In this document: piece by piece, positions 52,510 to 61,806 of the stretch | Layout: the number at the start of each line of letters is the position of its first letter | Position numbering within the stretch: position 1 is the stretch's first letter | Source: Acetobacterium wieringae | GTDB taxonomy: Bacteria; Bacillota; Clostridia; Eubacteriales; Eubacteriaceae | Direction of reading: 5' to 3' | Length of the DNA: 64,000 nt | Assembly (NCBI RefSeq): GCF_026646375.1 | Contig: NZ_JAIPPU010000003.1 | Coordinates: 124,001 to 188,000 of the forward strand | The notes under the pieces: generated by a model | What the model was told of the DNA's origin: nothing | What the model saw: the letters and a program-made list of their open reading frames with translations, nothing else | Databases searched by the model: none | Position numbers and translations under genes: made by a program

Positions 52510-53577
52510 ATGTTAACCAAAACAATGACCTTAATTAAGCAGACTTCCCGGATTCTGATTGTCGATGACACGCCAGCCAATGTCTTTTTACTGGAACAAT
52601 TATTAAAACTCAGTGGCTATACCAATATTGTCACCCTAACGGATTCCCGGGAGGTGCTTAGCACCTATCAGACGTTTCAGCCGGATCTACTGCTATTGGA
52701 CTTAAAAATGCCCTATCTTGACGGCTTTGACATTCTTAAGCAATTAAATGCGCTAGAGAACGAAGACTATCTGTCGGTGATTGTGATTACCGCCCAGAGC
52801 GATAAAGAAAACCGCCTCAAGTCGCTGGAGCTGGGAGCCCGGGATTTTATCGGTAAACCCTTTGATCATACCGAAGTGATCATGCGGGTCACTAATCTAC
52901 TCGAGATTCGCCTGCTCCATAACGCCACCAAAGAAAATAATCGCCTGCTGGAAGAACGGGTCACCGAACGTACCCGGGAAATCGAAAACATCCAGCTGGA
53001 GCTGGTCAATAAACTGCTGATAGCAGCCGAATTCCGGGACGACAACACCGGCAATCACATCCTTAGGATTGGTCAGTATGCTGCCGTGCTGGGTCAGCTA
53101 TGGGGGCTTGATCAAAGCGACTGTCTGCTCCTGTCTCAGGCGGCGATGATGCATGATATCGGAAAAATCGGCGTCCCTGACGGCATTCTGTTAAAACCCG
53201 GTCCTCTGACTGTTGAGGAAATGGCAATCATGAAAACCCACACCCAGAAAGGGGCCGATATTTTAACCGGCAGCGCTGCGACGGTGCTGCAGCTGGGCGA
53301 GGTTATCGCCTTGAGTCATCACGAAAAATGGGATGGCAGCGGTTACCCGGCCGGATTAGCGGCTGATGCCATTCCGCTTGAGGGTCGAATAACGGCCATC
53401 TGCGATGTATTTGATGCGCTATTGTCAGAACGCCCCTATAAACCGGCCTGGACGATGAACAGCACCCTGGACTTAATGGCCCGGGAAGCCGGGCATCATT
53501 TTGATCCGGAGCTGCTGCAGCTGTTTTTGGACAATGTTGACCGTTTCATTAAAATCTATAACGAGTGTACCAATTGA
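52510..53577 (+). CDS. Response regulator with REC and HD-GYP domains (RpfG-like)
   Basis: A 355-residue protein with a receiver (about 14-130; IVDDTP, LLLLDLKMP, GKPFDH), a coiled-coil linker (about 140-165) and an HD-GYP phosphodiesterase domain (about 170-350; MMHDIGK, HHEKWDGSGYPAG). RpfG-type proteins degrade cyclic-di-GMP when phosphorylated. The ATG at 52510 follows AAGGAATGGGGG. Its cognate kinase is probably the hybrid histidine kinase 60 bases downstream. Confidence 0.93.
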   Translation: MLTKTMTLIKQTSRILIVDDTPANVFLLEQLLKLSGYTNIVTLTDSREVLSTYQTFQPDLLLLDLKMPYLDGFDILKQLNALENEDYLSVIVITAQSDKENRLKSLELGARDFIGKPFDHTEVIMRVTNLLEIRLLHNATKENNRLLEERVTERTREIENIQLELVNKLLIAAEFRDDNTGNHILRIGQYAAVLGQLWGLDQSDCLLLSQAAMMHDIGKIGVPDGILLKPGPLTVEEMAIMKTHTQKGADILTGSAATVLQLGEVIALSHHEKWDGSGYPAGLAADAIPLEGRITAICDVFDALLSERPYKPAWTMNSTLDLMAREAGHHFDPELLQLFLDNVDRFIKIYNECTN

Positions 53578-53637
53578 TCCGGAGCGCTTAGACTTTTTTA
53601 GTAGGCACTTCTAACCATCACCAAGGAGACTGGAGAA

Positions 53638-56169
53638 ATGAAAAAAAATAATACCGAACCGATCTCGGTCTTTAAGTGGATTTGGCAATCCTATCTTCGC
53701 ACAGCCCTGATCCCGTTGGTGGTAGTCGAGCTGGTTTTTGTGGGGATCTATTTTAGCGCCAATAACTGGTCCCGCTGGGAAACCAAAGCGGCTCTGGAGG
53801 AATCCGTAAATCTTGAACTCAACCTGCTGGCTGAAAAAGAAGCCGAGCTGATTAATAAACAACTTTACGATTTCGCCCATGTGGCGGCTCTGTATCAGCA
53901 GCAAACCAGTCAGGCTCTGGCAACACCGTCGGCTTTAGACAGTGACGATGCTGCCCGACTGGCCTACGCCGATAACGGCGCCTATGTCACCACAAGCGAT
54001 ACGGCCACTGGCGGGGCGGCGGTTTTTTACAGCGGCGTCATGCCAGTTAATGCCCCCGAACGGGATAAAGTCGCCCGGCTACTGGCGCTGCAACCACTGA
54101 TGAAAGACATCATTTCTACCCATCCGTTAACGACACAAGTTTATTTTAACAGCTTTGATTCCCTTAATGTCATCTACCCCTATTTCAATGTGCTGGAACA
54201 ATACCCGGAAAAAATGAACATCCCGGAATACAATTTTTATTATGAGGCTGATTATATTCACAATGCCCAGAAAAAAGTGGTCTGGACCGATGCCTATCTT
54301 GATCCGGCCGGTCATGGTTGGATGGCTTCGGCGATTGCCCCGGTTTATAACGGCGATTTTCTAGAAGGGGTGGTCGGCATCGATGTCACCATCAGCACGA
54401 TTGCCAATCAGATCCTCAACTGGGAATTCCCCTGGCAGGGCTATGGCATCCTGGTCGGTAAGGATGGCGCCATTCTTGCCCTGCCCCAACAAGGTGAGGC
54501 CGACTGGGGACTGCGGGAATTAACCGACCATCATTATGAAGAAGCCATTACCCAGGACACCTTTAAACCAGACGATTTTAATGTCTACAAACGGCCGGAA
54601 TTTGCTGCCGTGGCCGAACAGTTAAAACGCTCTCAAAATGGCGCAACCCAAATCACCTTAAACAACCAACCACAACTGGTTTCCTGGAATACTGTTTCAG
54701 AAACTGGTTGGAAACTATTGGTGATTGTCCCAAAGGCCAATGTCTATCAGCATACCAATGCCATTAACCAGTCACTGATTCAAATCGGGCTGTTGATGAT
54801 TGCCGGGTTGATTCTGTTTTACTCGGTGTTTTTTTATATTTTATCCAAACGTTCCTATGCCATGAGCAGAAATATCTCGCAGCCGCTCAATAAAATCAAT
54901 GCCGTTCTGGATCAGATCGGTCAGGGTGATTATTATCAGCCGGAACCGCCAATGCCGGTGACCGAGCTCGAAGAAACCGCCCACAACCTGATTGCCATGG
55001 GCCAAAAATTGGGGGATGCCTATCAGGCCCTAGAAAAAGCCAATCGGGCCAAATCAGAATTTTTGTCCCAGATGAGCCATGAATTGCGAACACCGCTTAA
55101 TGCTATTCTGGGCTTTTCCCAGCTGATGGAAATGAATCCTCAGGAACCGCTTTCCGAATCACAGAGGCAATATGTCACTGAAATCATCCGGGCTGGGGAT
55201 CATCTGCTCAATCTGATCAATGAAATTCTCGATCTGTCCCGGATCGAATCCGGACGCTTTTCCCTGTCCAATGAACCGGTTGATCTTTTTACGCTGGTGG
55301 ATGAAATCCTTTCGCTGATGCAACCTTTGGCTGACCAAAACCAGGTCACACTGAGCTTTGAGCGCCCGGAACCGGCTACCCTGACCACTGTGACTGATCG
55401 AACTCGTCTCAAACAGATCCTGATCAATCTGATCTCCAATGCCATTAAGTATAACCGCCCGAACGGCCAGGTAACCATCCGCCTGGAAAAAACCGTCGAT
55501 CACCTGCGCTTTGACGTCATCGATACCGGTCTGGGCATTCCCGCTGACCAGCTAACCGCGATTTTTGACCCCTTCCTGCGGCTTCCCGAAACCAGCGCCT
55601 CCGTCGAAGGCACCGGCATCGGCTTAACCCTGGTCAAACAGTTATGCCAACTGATTAGCGGAAGCATTGATGTGACGAGCACCCCTGGCGAAGGCAGTCA
55701 TTTTTGTCTGGAAATTCCCTTTATGGAGCGGACTGATAACTCAGAAAAAACCGACCAGATCGCTTCTGATCTCCTCCAGACGCTATCTGGCCAGCTCTAC
55801 CTTTTGCTGTATGTAGAAGATAATCAGACCAACCTGAAACTAATGGAAGCAGCCCTTGCCAAGATTCCCAACATTGAGCTTTTAACAGCAACAAGCGGCG
55901 AGCTGGGACTTAAGCTGGCCCACAGCCAAAAACCGGATTTAATTATCCTGGATATCCATCTCTCCGGAATGGACGGCTACGCGGTGTTAAAACAGCTAAA
56001 AGCTACTGCCGAAACCCGCATGATCCCGGTGGTAGCCCTCAGCGCCAGCGCCATGCCAACCGATATCGACAAGGGCATTGCCATGGGCTTTACCGATTAT
56101 TTCACCAAGCCCCTGAACGTCCCGCTGTTTTTAACCCGAATTCAAGCGTTGTTAAGCCAGACGAAATAA
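53638..56169 (+). CDS. Hybrid sensor histidine kinase with Cache-type sensor and receiver
   Basis: An 843-residue kinase: TM1 about 24-42, an extracellular double-Cache-like domain (about 45-370; VWTDAYLDPAGHGWMASAIAPV), TM2 about 378-402, HAMP-like and coiled linker, HisKA (SHELRTPLNA, His near 481), ATPase (NLISNAIKYN, DTGLGIP, GTGIGLTLV) and a receiver (about 720-843; LYVEDNQTN, IILDIHLSGMDG, TKPLNV). ATG behind AAGGAGACTGGAG. It probably signals to the HD-GYP regulator encoded just upstream. Confidence 0.93.
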   Translation: MKKNNTEPISVFKWIWQSYLRTALIPLVVVELVFVGIYFSANNWSRWETKAALEESVNLELNLLAEKEAELINKQLYDFAHVAALYQQQTSQALATPSALDSDDAARLAYADNGAYVTTSDTATGGAAVFYSGVMPVNAPERDKVARLLALQPLMKDIISTHPLTTQVYFNSFDSLNVIYPYFNVLEQYPEKMNIPEYNFYYEADYIHNAQKKVVWTDAYLDPAGHGWMASAIAPVYNGDFLEGVVGIDVTISTIANQILNWEFPWQGYGILVGKDGAILALPQQGEADWGLRELTDHHYEEAITQDTFKPDDFNVYKRPEFAAVAEQLKRSQNGATQITLNNQPQLVSWNTVSETGWKLLVIVPKANVYQHTNAINQSLIQIGLLMIAGLILFYSVFFYILSKRSYAMSRNISQPLNKINAVLDQIGQGDYYQPEPPMPVTELEETAHNLIAMGQKLGDAYQALEKANRAKSEFLSQMSHELRTPLNAILGFSQLMEMNPQEPLSESQRQYVTEIIRAGDHLLNLINEILDLSRIESGRFSLSNEPVDLFTLVDEILSLMQPLADQNQVTLSFERPEPATLTTVTDRTRLKQILINLISNAIKYNRPNGQVTIRLEKTVDHLRFDVIDTGLGIPADQLTAIFDPFLRLPETSASVEGTGIGLTLVKQLCQLISGSIDVTSTPGEGSHFCLEIPFMERTDNSEKTDQIASDLLQTLSGQLYLLLYVEDNQTNLKLMEAALAKIPNIELLTATSGELGLKLAHSQKPDLIILDIHLSGMDGYAVLKQLKATAETRMIPVVALSASAMPTDIDKGIAMGFTDYFTKPLNVPLFLTRIQALLSQTK

Positions 56170-56185
56170 AGCGTGCCCTCAGGGC

Positions 56186-56222
56186 AAAAAAAGCACCAAC
56201 CATTTTGGGTTGGTGCTTTTTT
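56186..56222. terminator. Bidirectional terminator between the kinase and radC
   Basis: AAAAAGCACCAACC and GGTTGGTGCTTTTT form a perfect stem around ATTTTG, with runs of A and T on either side. The radC and kinase genes converge on it. Confidence 0.9.
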
Positions 56223-56232
56223 GATCGGCCCC

Positions 56233-56919
56233 TCACAAGACCCGGTTCTCGGCAAAACTGTAATAGCCATCCCCGGCTACAATGATATGATCCACCACCG
56301 GAATGGCAATGGCCTCGGTGGCCTGCCTGATCCTCCGGGTGACATCAAGATCGGCTTGAGAGGGCCGCTGGCTGCCGCCGGGATGATTGTGAGCCAGGAT
56401 GATGCTGGCGGCCTGATGCCGTAGCGCCGTTTCGACAATCAGCCGGGGGTAAACCGGGGCTTCGTTGATGGTGCCCTCGTGAAGCAGGCTTGCCTGGTTG
56501 ACCTTGTTCTGACTATCCAGACAGATCACATAGAAGGCCTCGTTAAGCCGCCCGGTAAATAACGACACGACATATTCGCCAGCGGCGGTGGTACTGCCAA
56601 GCACCGCCTTGGGTGCCAGCTTGCCCTGCTGGTAGCGGCGGGCCAGCGCCGGGATTAGGCTCAGTAGCAGAGCGGTGTTTTCGGTGACCCCAACCAACGC
56701 GCAGAGATCCCGGGGATCGGCGTCAAAAACCCCGGCCAGCGAGCCATAATGGCCGATCAGCCGATGGGCCAGGGCATTGGTGTCCTTCATCGGGATGGCG
56801 TAAAACAGCAGCAGCTCCAGAATCTGATGGTCCTCAAAATTGTCGATTCCTTCGCTGATCACCCGGGCTTTAAGCCGCTGGCGGTGACCCTGATGGGGGT
56901 TTTTAGGCTTTTTATCCAT
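56233..56919 (-). CDS. radC: RadC-family JAB1/MPN+ domain protein
   Basis: A 228-residue RadC protein: an N-terminal helix-hairpin-helix-like region (about 10-95) and a JAB/MPN+ metalloprotease-like domain whose zinc motif is HNHPGGSQRPSQAD (near 176-189). The name is historic; its role in DNA repair is doubtful, and RadC genes often accompany mobile or defence DNA. ATG behind GGAAAGGGAG. The promoter is TTGCAT (56992-56997), 16-base spacer, TATAAT (56970-56975). A truncated relative lies at 47657. Confidence 0.92.
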   Translation of the reverse strand: MDKKPKNPHQGHRQRLKARVISEGIDNFEDHQILELLLFYAIPMKDTNALAHRLIGHYGSLAGVFDADPRDLCALVGVTENTALLLSLIPALARRYQQGKLAPKAVLGSTTAAGEYVVSLFTGRLNEAFYVICLDSQNKVNQASLLHEGTINEAPVYPRLIVETALRHQAASIILAHNHPGGSQRPSQADLDVTRRIRQATEAIAIPVVDHIIVAGDGYYSFAENRVL

Positions 56920-57033
56920 AGCGTCTCCCTTTCCTGATGCACCGTTTGCCGTTGGTGTGCATTGCTTTCATTATAAGCCATCTACCCTCGGATGCAAACA
57001 TAAAATTGGCCTGATGGCAATTTTTGTGAAGCG

Positions 57034-57064
57034 CAAAAAAAAGCAGCCCCCTAGGAGCCGCCTT
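57034..57064 (-). terminator. Terminator after hsp20
   Basis: On the minus strand, AAGGCGGCTCC pairs with GGGGGCTGCTT (one bulge and G-U pairs) and T8 follows. Confidence 0.7.
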
Positions 57065-57091
57065 TTAATGCCCTACTATTTTATCCCCTTC

Positions 57092-57535
57092 TTATTCGAT
57101 CGGGATTTCTTTTTTGCTTTCGGGAGCCTGGCCTTTGGGGGCGGTGATTTTTAGCACCCCATTTTCAAAGCTGGCTTTGATCTGATCTTCCAACACATTG
57201 GGGAGATAGATGCCCCGCTGCATGGAGGAAAAGGATCGTTCCCGGTGAATATATTTTTCACCTTTTTCTTCCTTTTCTTCTTTTTTCTCAACCTGAATCA
57301 TCAGGTTTTCATTGTCATAGCAGATATGAATGTCACCTTTTTCATAGCCGGGGACTTCCGCATCGACCATGAATTCCGTGTCGTTTTCTTTTACGTCGAC
57401 TTTAAAAGTGTCATTTTTCAAGCTCATCATGGGAAATTGCCGGTCGTTGAAAAAGTTGTCAACCAGGTTGTAAAAATCCACGACATCGCCGGTCTGGGCT
57501 ACCTCATTTTTCTTAAACGGTGTAATTCCAAACAT
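57092..57535 (-). CDS. Hsp20/alpha-crystallin small heat-shock protein
   Basis: A 147-residue protein: an N-terminal hydrophobic arm (1-40), the alpha-crystallin domain (about 42-135; KVDVKENDTEFMVDAEVPG, RSFSSMQRGIYLP, FENGVLKITAPK) and a C-terminal IPIE, the I-x-I anchor. It acts as an ATP-independent holdase against aggregation. The ATG follows AAAGGAGGCG. A perfect palindrome lies 29 bases upstream and may be its operator; no CIRCE or CtsR site was recognised. Confidence 0.93.
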   Translation of the reverse strand: MFGITPFKKNEVAQTGDVVDFYNLVDNFFNDRQFPMMSLKNDTFKVDVKENDTEFMVDAEVPGYEKGDIHICYDNENLMIQVEKKEEKEEKGEKYIHRERSFSSMQRGIYLPNVLEDQIKASFENGVLKITAPKGQAPESKKEIPIE

Positions 57536-57563
57536 TAAAAAACGCCTCCTTTAATTTGTTTGA

Positions 57564-57581
57564 TCACTCCGCCCGGAGTGA
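57564..57581 (-). promoter_or_regulatory. Palindrome in the hsp20 leader, candidate operator
   Basis: TCACTCCG, two bases, then CGGAGTGA: a perfect 8-bp inverted repeat ahead of the hsp20 ribosome binding site. It could bind a dimeric repressor or form a short RNA hairpin. Confidence 0.5.
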
Positions 57582-57704
57582 CCTGTTTCGTTCTTTGTAT
57601 ACCCATTGACCAGACGAATAAACGACTGCGTCAAATTTTTTACCATCCCGCCGGAAGCTTGTGTCGTCACTGACAAAACCGGGGCTGAATCTGGTCGCCG
57701 CCCC

Positions 57705-58331
57705 CTAGACCGGGCCAGCCACAAATTCCGACCCGACCACCAGACCCTGGGGCAGGTTAAGATAAACAACCGCATAGGAGCCATCGGGGTTGAACCAGCC
57801 CAACCCGGTAACCTGCTTGGTACTGCCGGCTTCCGGTTTGCTTAGGCTGACTTCAATGCCATCACTGCCCATCACATCCTGAACCTCGTAGAAGGGCATT
57901 CCGACGGCCATCCGATAAGCCTGTTTGTCGGTCACCGGAAAGGGGTTGAGTGCGGCCAGTTCCGGGGATCGGCCCGCCGGTAAAAGCTGTTTGGCAAAAA
58001 CGGCATCGTCTTCGCCAAAGCGGATCAGAACCCCATAGCCGTTTATCGGATCCCGATAGGCCACTTGCCCATCGGCCTGGACTTCCCCGGGCACCGCCAG
58101 CATCGCTTCAAGCTGGGCCCGGGGCAGATCCAGGGCCACTGCCAGATAAAATTTCATGGCAGCTTGAGCTGCCGCCGCATTGGCCGGATTAACCGTAGTG
58201 GTGACGGTGGGTTCTGGTATTTTAGTCGGATTATTGGTGGCGGTCGTAGCGGTACTGCAGCCACCAAGCAGCAGCCCCCCCAATATCAGGGTGGCCCCCA
58301 GCAGCACCATTTCGTATTTTAAGGATCGCAT
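57705..58331 (-). CDS. Hypothetical lipoprotein
   Basis: A 208-residue protein with a lipoprotein signal peptide (lipobox LLGGC, lipidated Cys near residue 25), a Thr/Pro-rich linker (27-47) and a compact domain with YRDPINGYGVLIRFGEDDAVF and GLGWFNPDGSYAVVYLNLP. No family is recognised. ATG at 58331 behind GGGGGAAC; a TTG lies one codon upstream. Single gene; an imperfect hairpin-forming stretch lies upstream (58355-58420). Confidence 0.75.
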   Translation of the reverse strand: MRSLKYEMVLLGATLILGGLLLGGCSTATTATNNPTKIPEPTVTTTVNPANAAAAQAAMKFYLAVALDLPRAQLEAMLAVPGEVQADGQVAYRDPINGYGVLIRFGEDDAVFAKQLLPAGRSPELAALNPFPVTDKQAYRMAVGMPFYEVQDVMGSDGIEVSLSKPEAGSTKQVTGLGWFNPDGSYAVVYLNLPQGLVVGSEFVAGPV

Positions 58332-58481
58332 CAACAGTTCCCCCTTTTTAAAAAGTAACCGGGTTCATTGCGAAACGGTTCGGGCCAGTGGGCCCTGTTT
58401 CACAACAACCGACAAATCTTTCGGTTGCCTCTATTGATACCCCCACCCCGGTATTTTAATCAACCAACATCGCCTAGCACT

Positions 58482-58528
58482 AAAAAAAGCCGCCCGGAGA
58501 CAAGCATTTTTCTTGCCTCCAGGCGGTT
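58482..58528 (-). terminator. Terminator after the second MCP gene
   Basis: On the minus strand, AACCGCCTGGAGGCAAG pairs with CTTGTCTCCGGGCGGCTT with two mismatches and is followed by T7. Confidence 0.85.
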
Positions 58529-58565
58529 TGACTGTTGATTGCGAGTCTTTTGATCAAGCGGATGG

Positions 58566-61220
58566 CTATTGCTGAGGAGCCCGTCGGCCCACCAGCAGAC
58601 CGACAACCTGGCCACTTTGTTTAATCGGCGCAACATCAAAGATAACCGCTTCGTTGGTGACCTTACTGATCGTCTCTTCTGAAATGGCCGTTTCGCCCTT
58701 GAAGCCCGCCTCATACCAGAATTCACCCCAGGCATCAAACTCGCCACCACCGTTGATGTACTTGGCATGACCGCCCAGATCCATGACTGCGATATCCTGA
58801 TACCCCATTGGGACCACTTCAGCAGCAATCGTGTCCACCTGGACTTGCCAGTTCATGGTGATGACCGGCGCCTGCTTGGCCATTTCAGCCAGTAACAGCA
58901 GTGCCTTGTTATCGTCCTCGGTACTGGTTTGTTTGATGCTCTTAAGTTTAAAGCTACTGATCATTTGTTTAAGTATTTCAGCCTGGCCGGAAAGCTCTTC
59001 AGCCGATGCGGCACTTTCTTCGGCAGTAGCCGAGTTGCTTTGGACAACAACGGAGACCTGCTCGATGCCTTTGGTAATCTGGGCAATCTCGGAGGCCTGA
59101 TCATTGGAGGCCCGGGCAATGTTGCCAACCAAACCTGTCACTTTTTCAATTTCATTGAGAATTTCAACCAGACTTTCGGCGGTTTCATCGGCAATCCTGG
59201 TGCCCGCCGCTACCTTGTCGATGGAGCCTTCAATCAGACCGGTGGTTTGCTTAGCCGCTTCTGCACTGCGGGCCGCCAGTGTTCGGACTTCTTCGGCCAC
59301 GACCGCAAAACCTTTGCCATGCTGTCCGGCCCGGGCGGCCTCGACTGCCGCATTGAGGGCCAGAATATTGGTCTGGAAGGCAATATCATCGATCACCTTG
59401 ATAATCTTGGAAATATTTTTGGAGGATTCGTTGATTTCGACCATGGCCGATACCATTTTGGCCATTTGCGAATTCCCCACTTCGGCATTGTTGCGCACCT
59501 CCTGGGCCCGCTGGTTGGCTTCGTTGGCATTTTTGGCGTTGCGTTTGGTTTCCGCCGCCACTTCTTCAATCGACGCGGTGAGTTCCTGAATCGAACTGGC
59601 CTGTTCGGTGGTGCCCTGGGCTAAGGCCTGACCGCCATCCGATATTTGGATGGCACCAGCATTAACCTGTTCGGCGGAATCATCAATTTCCTTCATAAAT
59701 CCGCTTAAACTGGTGGTAATACTATTGATGACCAGCTTGGCGGCATTAAAGTCGCCATGATAATAAGCCCGGATTTCCTGGGACAGATCGCCCTCACCGA
59801 TCAGCTGCAGCAATTCGGTAATGTCCGCCACATAATTTTTTAAGAAGTTGATGGTCCGGTTCATGTTTTCTTTAATTTTGCCATGCTGCCCTTGATACTC
59901 GCCAGTCATGGTAAAGCTCAGATTTCCTTTTGACAGTTCATCCAAGGCTTCCGCAGTCGCCTGGATCGGTTCGATCACGGCATCCAGGGTCTGATTGAAG
60001 CCGGCAATGACCTTGGCATAATCACCACAGAACTTGGCGGGATCACCACGATGATCAAGATCGCCGGCAATTGCCAGTTGGGTCATCTGATCGGCTTCTC
60101 TGACCAGGGCATGGATATTTTCAATCATCTGAATCAGACTGGGTATAAACGCATCCGCATCACAAAGTTTTCCGGTGGCTACCAGCTCATCGTAGTCCCG
60201 CATATTCCCATTGGCGACATTGTTAACAATGGCATGAATATGGTTGAGCTTATCGTGGATCTCATTGACCGATATCGCCAGATCACCATAGATGCCTAAA
60301 TAGTTGCCTTCAACCCGGGCTGAAAAATCATTGAGGCACAGGCGCGAAATGACATCACCGGTTTCGGTCAAGGCTCCCAGTCCGTCAATGCAGGCGTTGA
60401 TATTACGTTTAAGATCGTTGAAATCACCTTTGTATTCGGTGGTGATTTTCGGTGGAATCACCCCGTTGCCGATCCGTTCAATCGCCTTATTGGCAACCTT
60501 GAGCGGTTTAACAAAGGTGTTGATGACATTATTCAAAGAAATAATCATATCTTTATAGCCACCCGCATACTCATTGGTATTGCCCCGGTAGTTCAATTGA
60601 CCGTCGGTGGCGGCATGCCCAAATTTTACGATGGCATCGTGAACCCGATTCATTTCCTGGCGGACCGCAATCATCGACGATGCCAGCACATCATCGGCTG
60701 AACGGGGGATGATTTCCACGCCAAAATCGCCCTGAGCCATTCGTTTGGCGGTTTCTGCCAGGTCTTTATTGTTTTGAATGATGGTTTCAAAAGTCTTCAT
60801 TAAATCACCCAGTTCATCATGGGCGGTAATTTCTAAATCCAACTCAACCTTTCCCAGCGCCACCTGATCGGCCACTTCTTTGACTCGGGTAATCGGTCTG
60901 CAAAACGTGTGTGCTATCACATAGGCGCAGGCTCCGCCAATTAAAATAATAACGAGGGCACTTAATAAAATCTGATTGCGTAGATTGGCAATCGTAACCT
61001 GTACATCGGTTGTGGCTGGATCGGTTAAAGCCGATGCCCCCAGATTAATGGCCAGCATCGCCAGCACTAGCACCGCCAGACCAATCAAGGCGGTTGTCAA
61101 TAACAGCAGCTTGGTGGATATCCGCGATTTGCGATGAGCTGCAACTGGCTGCGCCACCGTTACCGGTCCGGCATCGGCATCGGTCACCGGATGAATCATT
61201 GGTTTTTGTTTTTCGTTCAT
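58566..61220 (-). CDS. Methyl-accepting chemotaxis protein with HAMP array and C-terminal Cache-like domain
   Basis: An 884-residue receptor. TM1 about 36-60 and TM2 about 84-104 enclose only some 20 residues, so there is almost no extracellular sensor. A long stretch (105-530) contains several HAMP-like units ([40 protein letters not shown]). The signalling tip is near 625 ([18 protein letters not shown]). After it comes a C-terminal domain (about 785-884; [39 protein letters not shown]) resembling a Cache module but on the cytoplasmic side. It probably senses an internal signal. ATG with GGAAAGGGA. Confidence 0.88.
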   Translation of the reverse strand: MNEKQKPMIHPVTDADAGPVTVAQPVAAHRKSRISTKLLLLTTALIGLAVLVLAMLAINLGASALTDPATTDVQVTIANLRNQILLSALVIILIGGACAYVIAHTFCRPITRVKEVADQVALGKVELDLEITAHDELGDLMKTFETIIQNNKDLAETAKRMAQGDFGVEIIPRSADDVLASSMIAVRQEMNRVHDAIVKFGHAATDGQLNYRGNTNEYAGGYKDMIISLNNVINTFVKPLKVANKAIERIGNGVIPPKITTEYKGDFNDLKRNINACIDGLGALTETGDVISRLCLNDFSARVEGNYLGIYGDLAISVNEIHDKLNHIHAIVNNVANGNMRDYDELVATGKLCDADAFIPSLIQMIENIHALVREADQMTQLAIAGDLDHRGDPAKFCGDYAKVIAGFNQTLDAVIEPIQATAEALDELSKGNLSFTMTGEYQGQHGKIKENMNRTINFLKNYVADITELLQLIGEGDLSQEIRAYYHGDFNAAKLVINSITTSLSGFMKEIDDSAEQVNAGAIQISDGGQALAQGTTEQASSIQELTASIEEVAAETKRNAKNANEANQRAQEVRNNAEVGNSQMAKMVSAMVEINESSKNISKIIKVIDDIAFQTNILALNAAVEAARAGQHGKGFAVVAEEVRTLAARSAEAAKQTTGLIEGSIDKVAAGTRIADETAESLVEILNEIEKVTGLVGNIARASNDQASEIAQITKGIEQVSVVVQSNSATAEESAASAEELSGQAEILKQMISSFKLKSIKQTSTEDDNKALLLLAEMAKQAPVITMNWQVQVDTIAAEVVPMGYQDIAVMDLGGHAKYINGGGEFDAWGEFWYEAGFKGETAISEETISKVTNEAVIFDVAPIKQSGQVVGLLVGRRAPQQ

Positions 61221-61624
61221 ACATAATCCCTTTCCATGTAATCCTTTGCTGTGCCCTGGAAAATTTTTTTGATCTATTCATGCGGTCATTCCGGATCGCT
61301 TAAGCAAGTATAAGGTCTACATTTGTTAAATTTTCTACAATCTATATTATATCCCTTCTCAGCGCAAATATCTATCCTTAAACAACAAAATATTACTGTA
61401 AATTTTAACTGAAATTTCCAGAAATCCTGCCTGTACTGGCTTGCTTTGTACAAAATAAAGACAAATATTTACCATAACGATACCCCACGTTTTTGTTGCG
61501 AGCAAGAATAAAACCCCAGAAAGGTGGTATATCACTAATAACAATCCTTCAATACACCACGTAATCCTTCGTTGCCATGCCCGATTCATTCACACCTGAT
61601 TGTTTGGACATTGTGAAATGAAAA
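61221..61624. other. Intergenic region upstream of the second MCP
   Basis: AT-rich, no supported gene. On the minus strand GATATAATATAG (about 61340-61351) offers a likely -10 for the MCP gene, without a clear -35. Confidence 0.4.
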
Positions 61625-61773
61625 ACACTAAACACTGGCTGCTTTGGGTACAGTCTCCACAAACGCTTTCGTAACGTGTAGGCGAACAGTTTTAAGAACT
61701 GTACAACGTACCGTGTAGAAAGTGTTTCGCGAGAAACTGATCGCAACGCTCACGGCAGTTTTGCAATGACCCA
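61625..61773 (-). repeat. Palindromic repeat family P, copy 5
   Basis: Inverted relative to copies 1-4. It keeps TACAC-GTACG and CGCCTACACGTTACGAAA, but the loop stem is ACAGTT-CTTAA-AACTGT instead of ACAGGC-TACC-GCCTGT, a coordinated change on both sides. The flanking arms CTTTC and GAAAG also stay complementary. It lies just upstream of the papain-like protease gene. Confidence 0.78.
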
Positions 61774-61806
61774 ACCTGATCGTGTATGAAAGAAAGGATG
61801 ATCAAA

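Noticed and set aside
57536-57600. CIRCE or CtsR operator ahead of hsp20
   Set aside because: Neither the TTAGCACTC-N9-GAGTGCTAA pattern nor the CtsR heptad repeat is present; only the unrelated CGGAGTGA palindrome was found.
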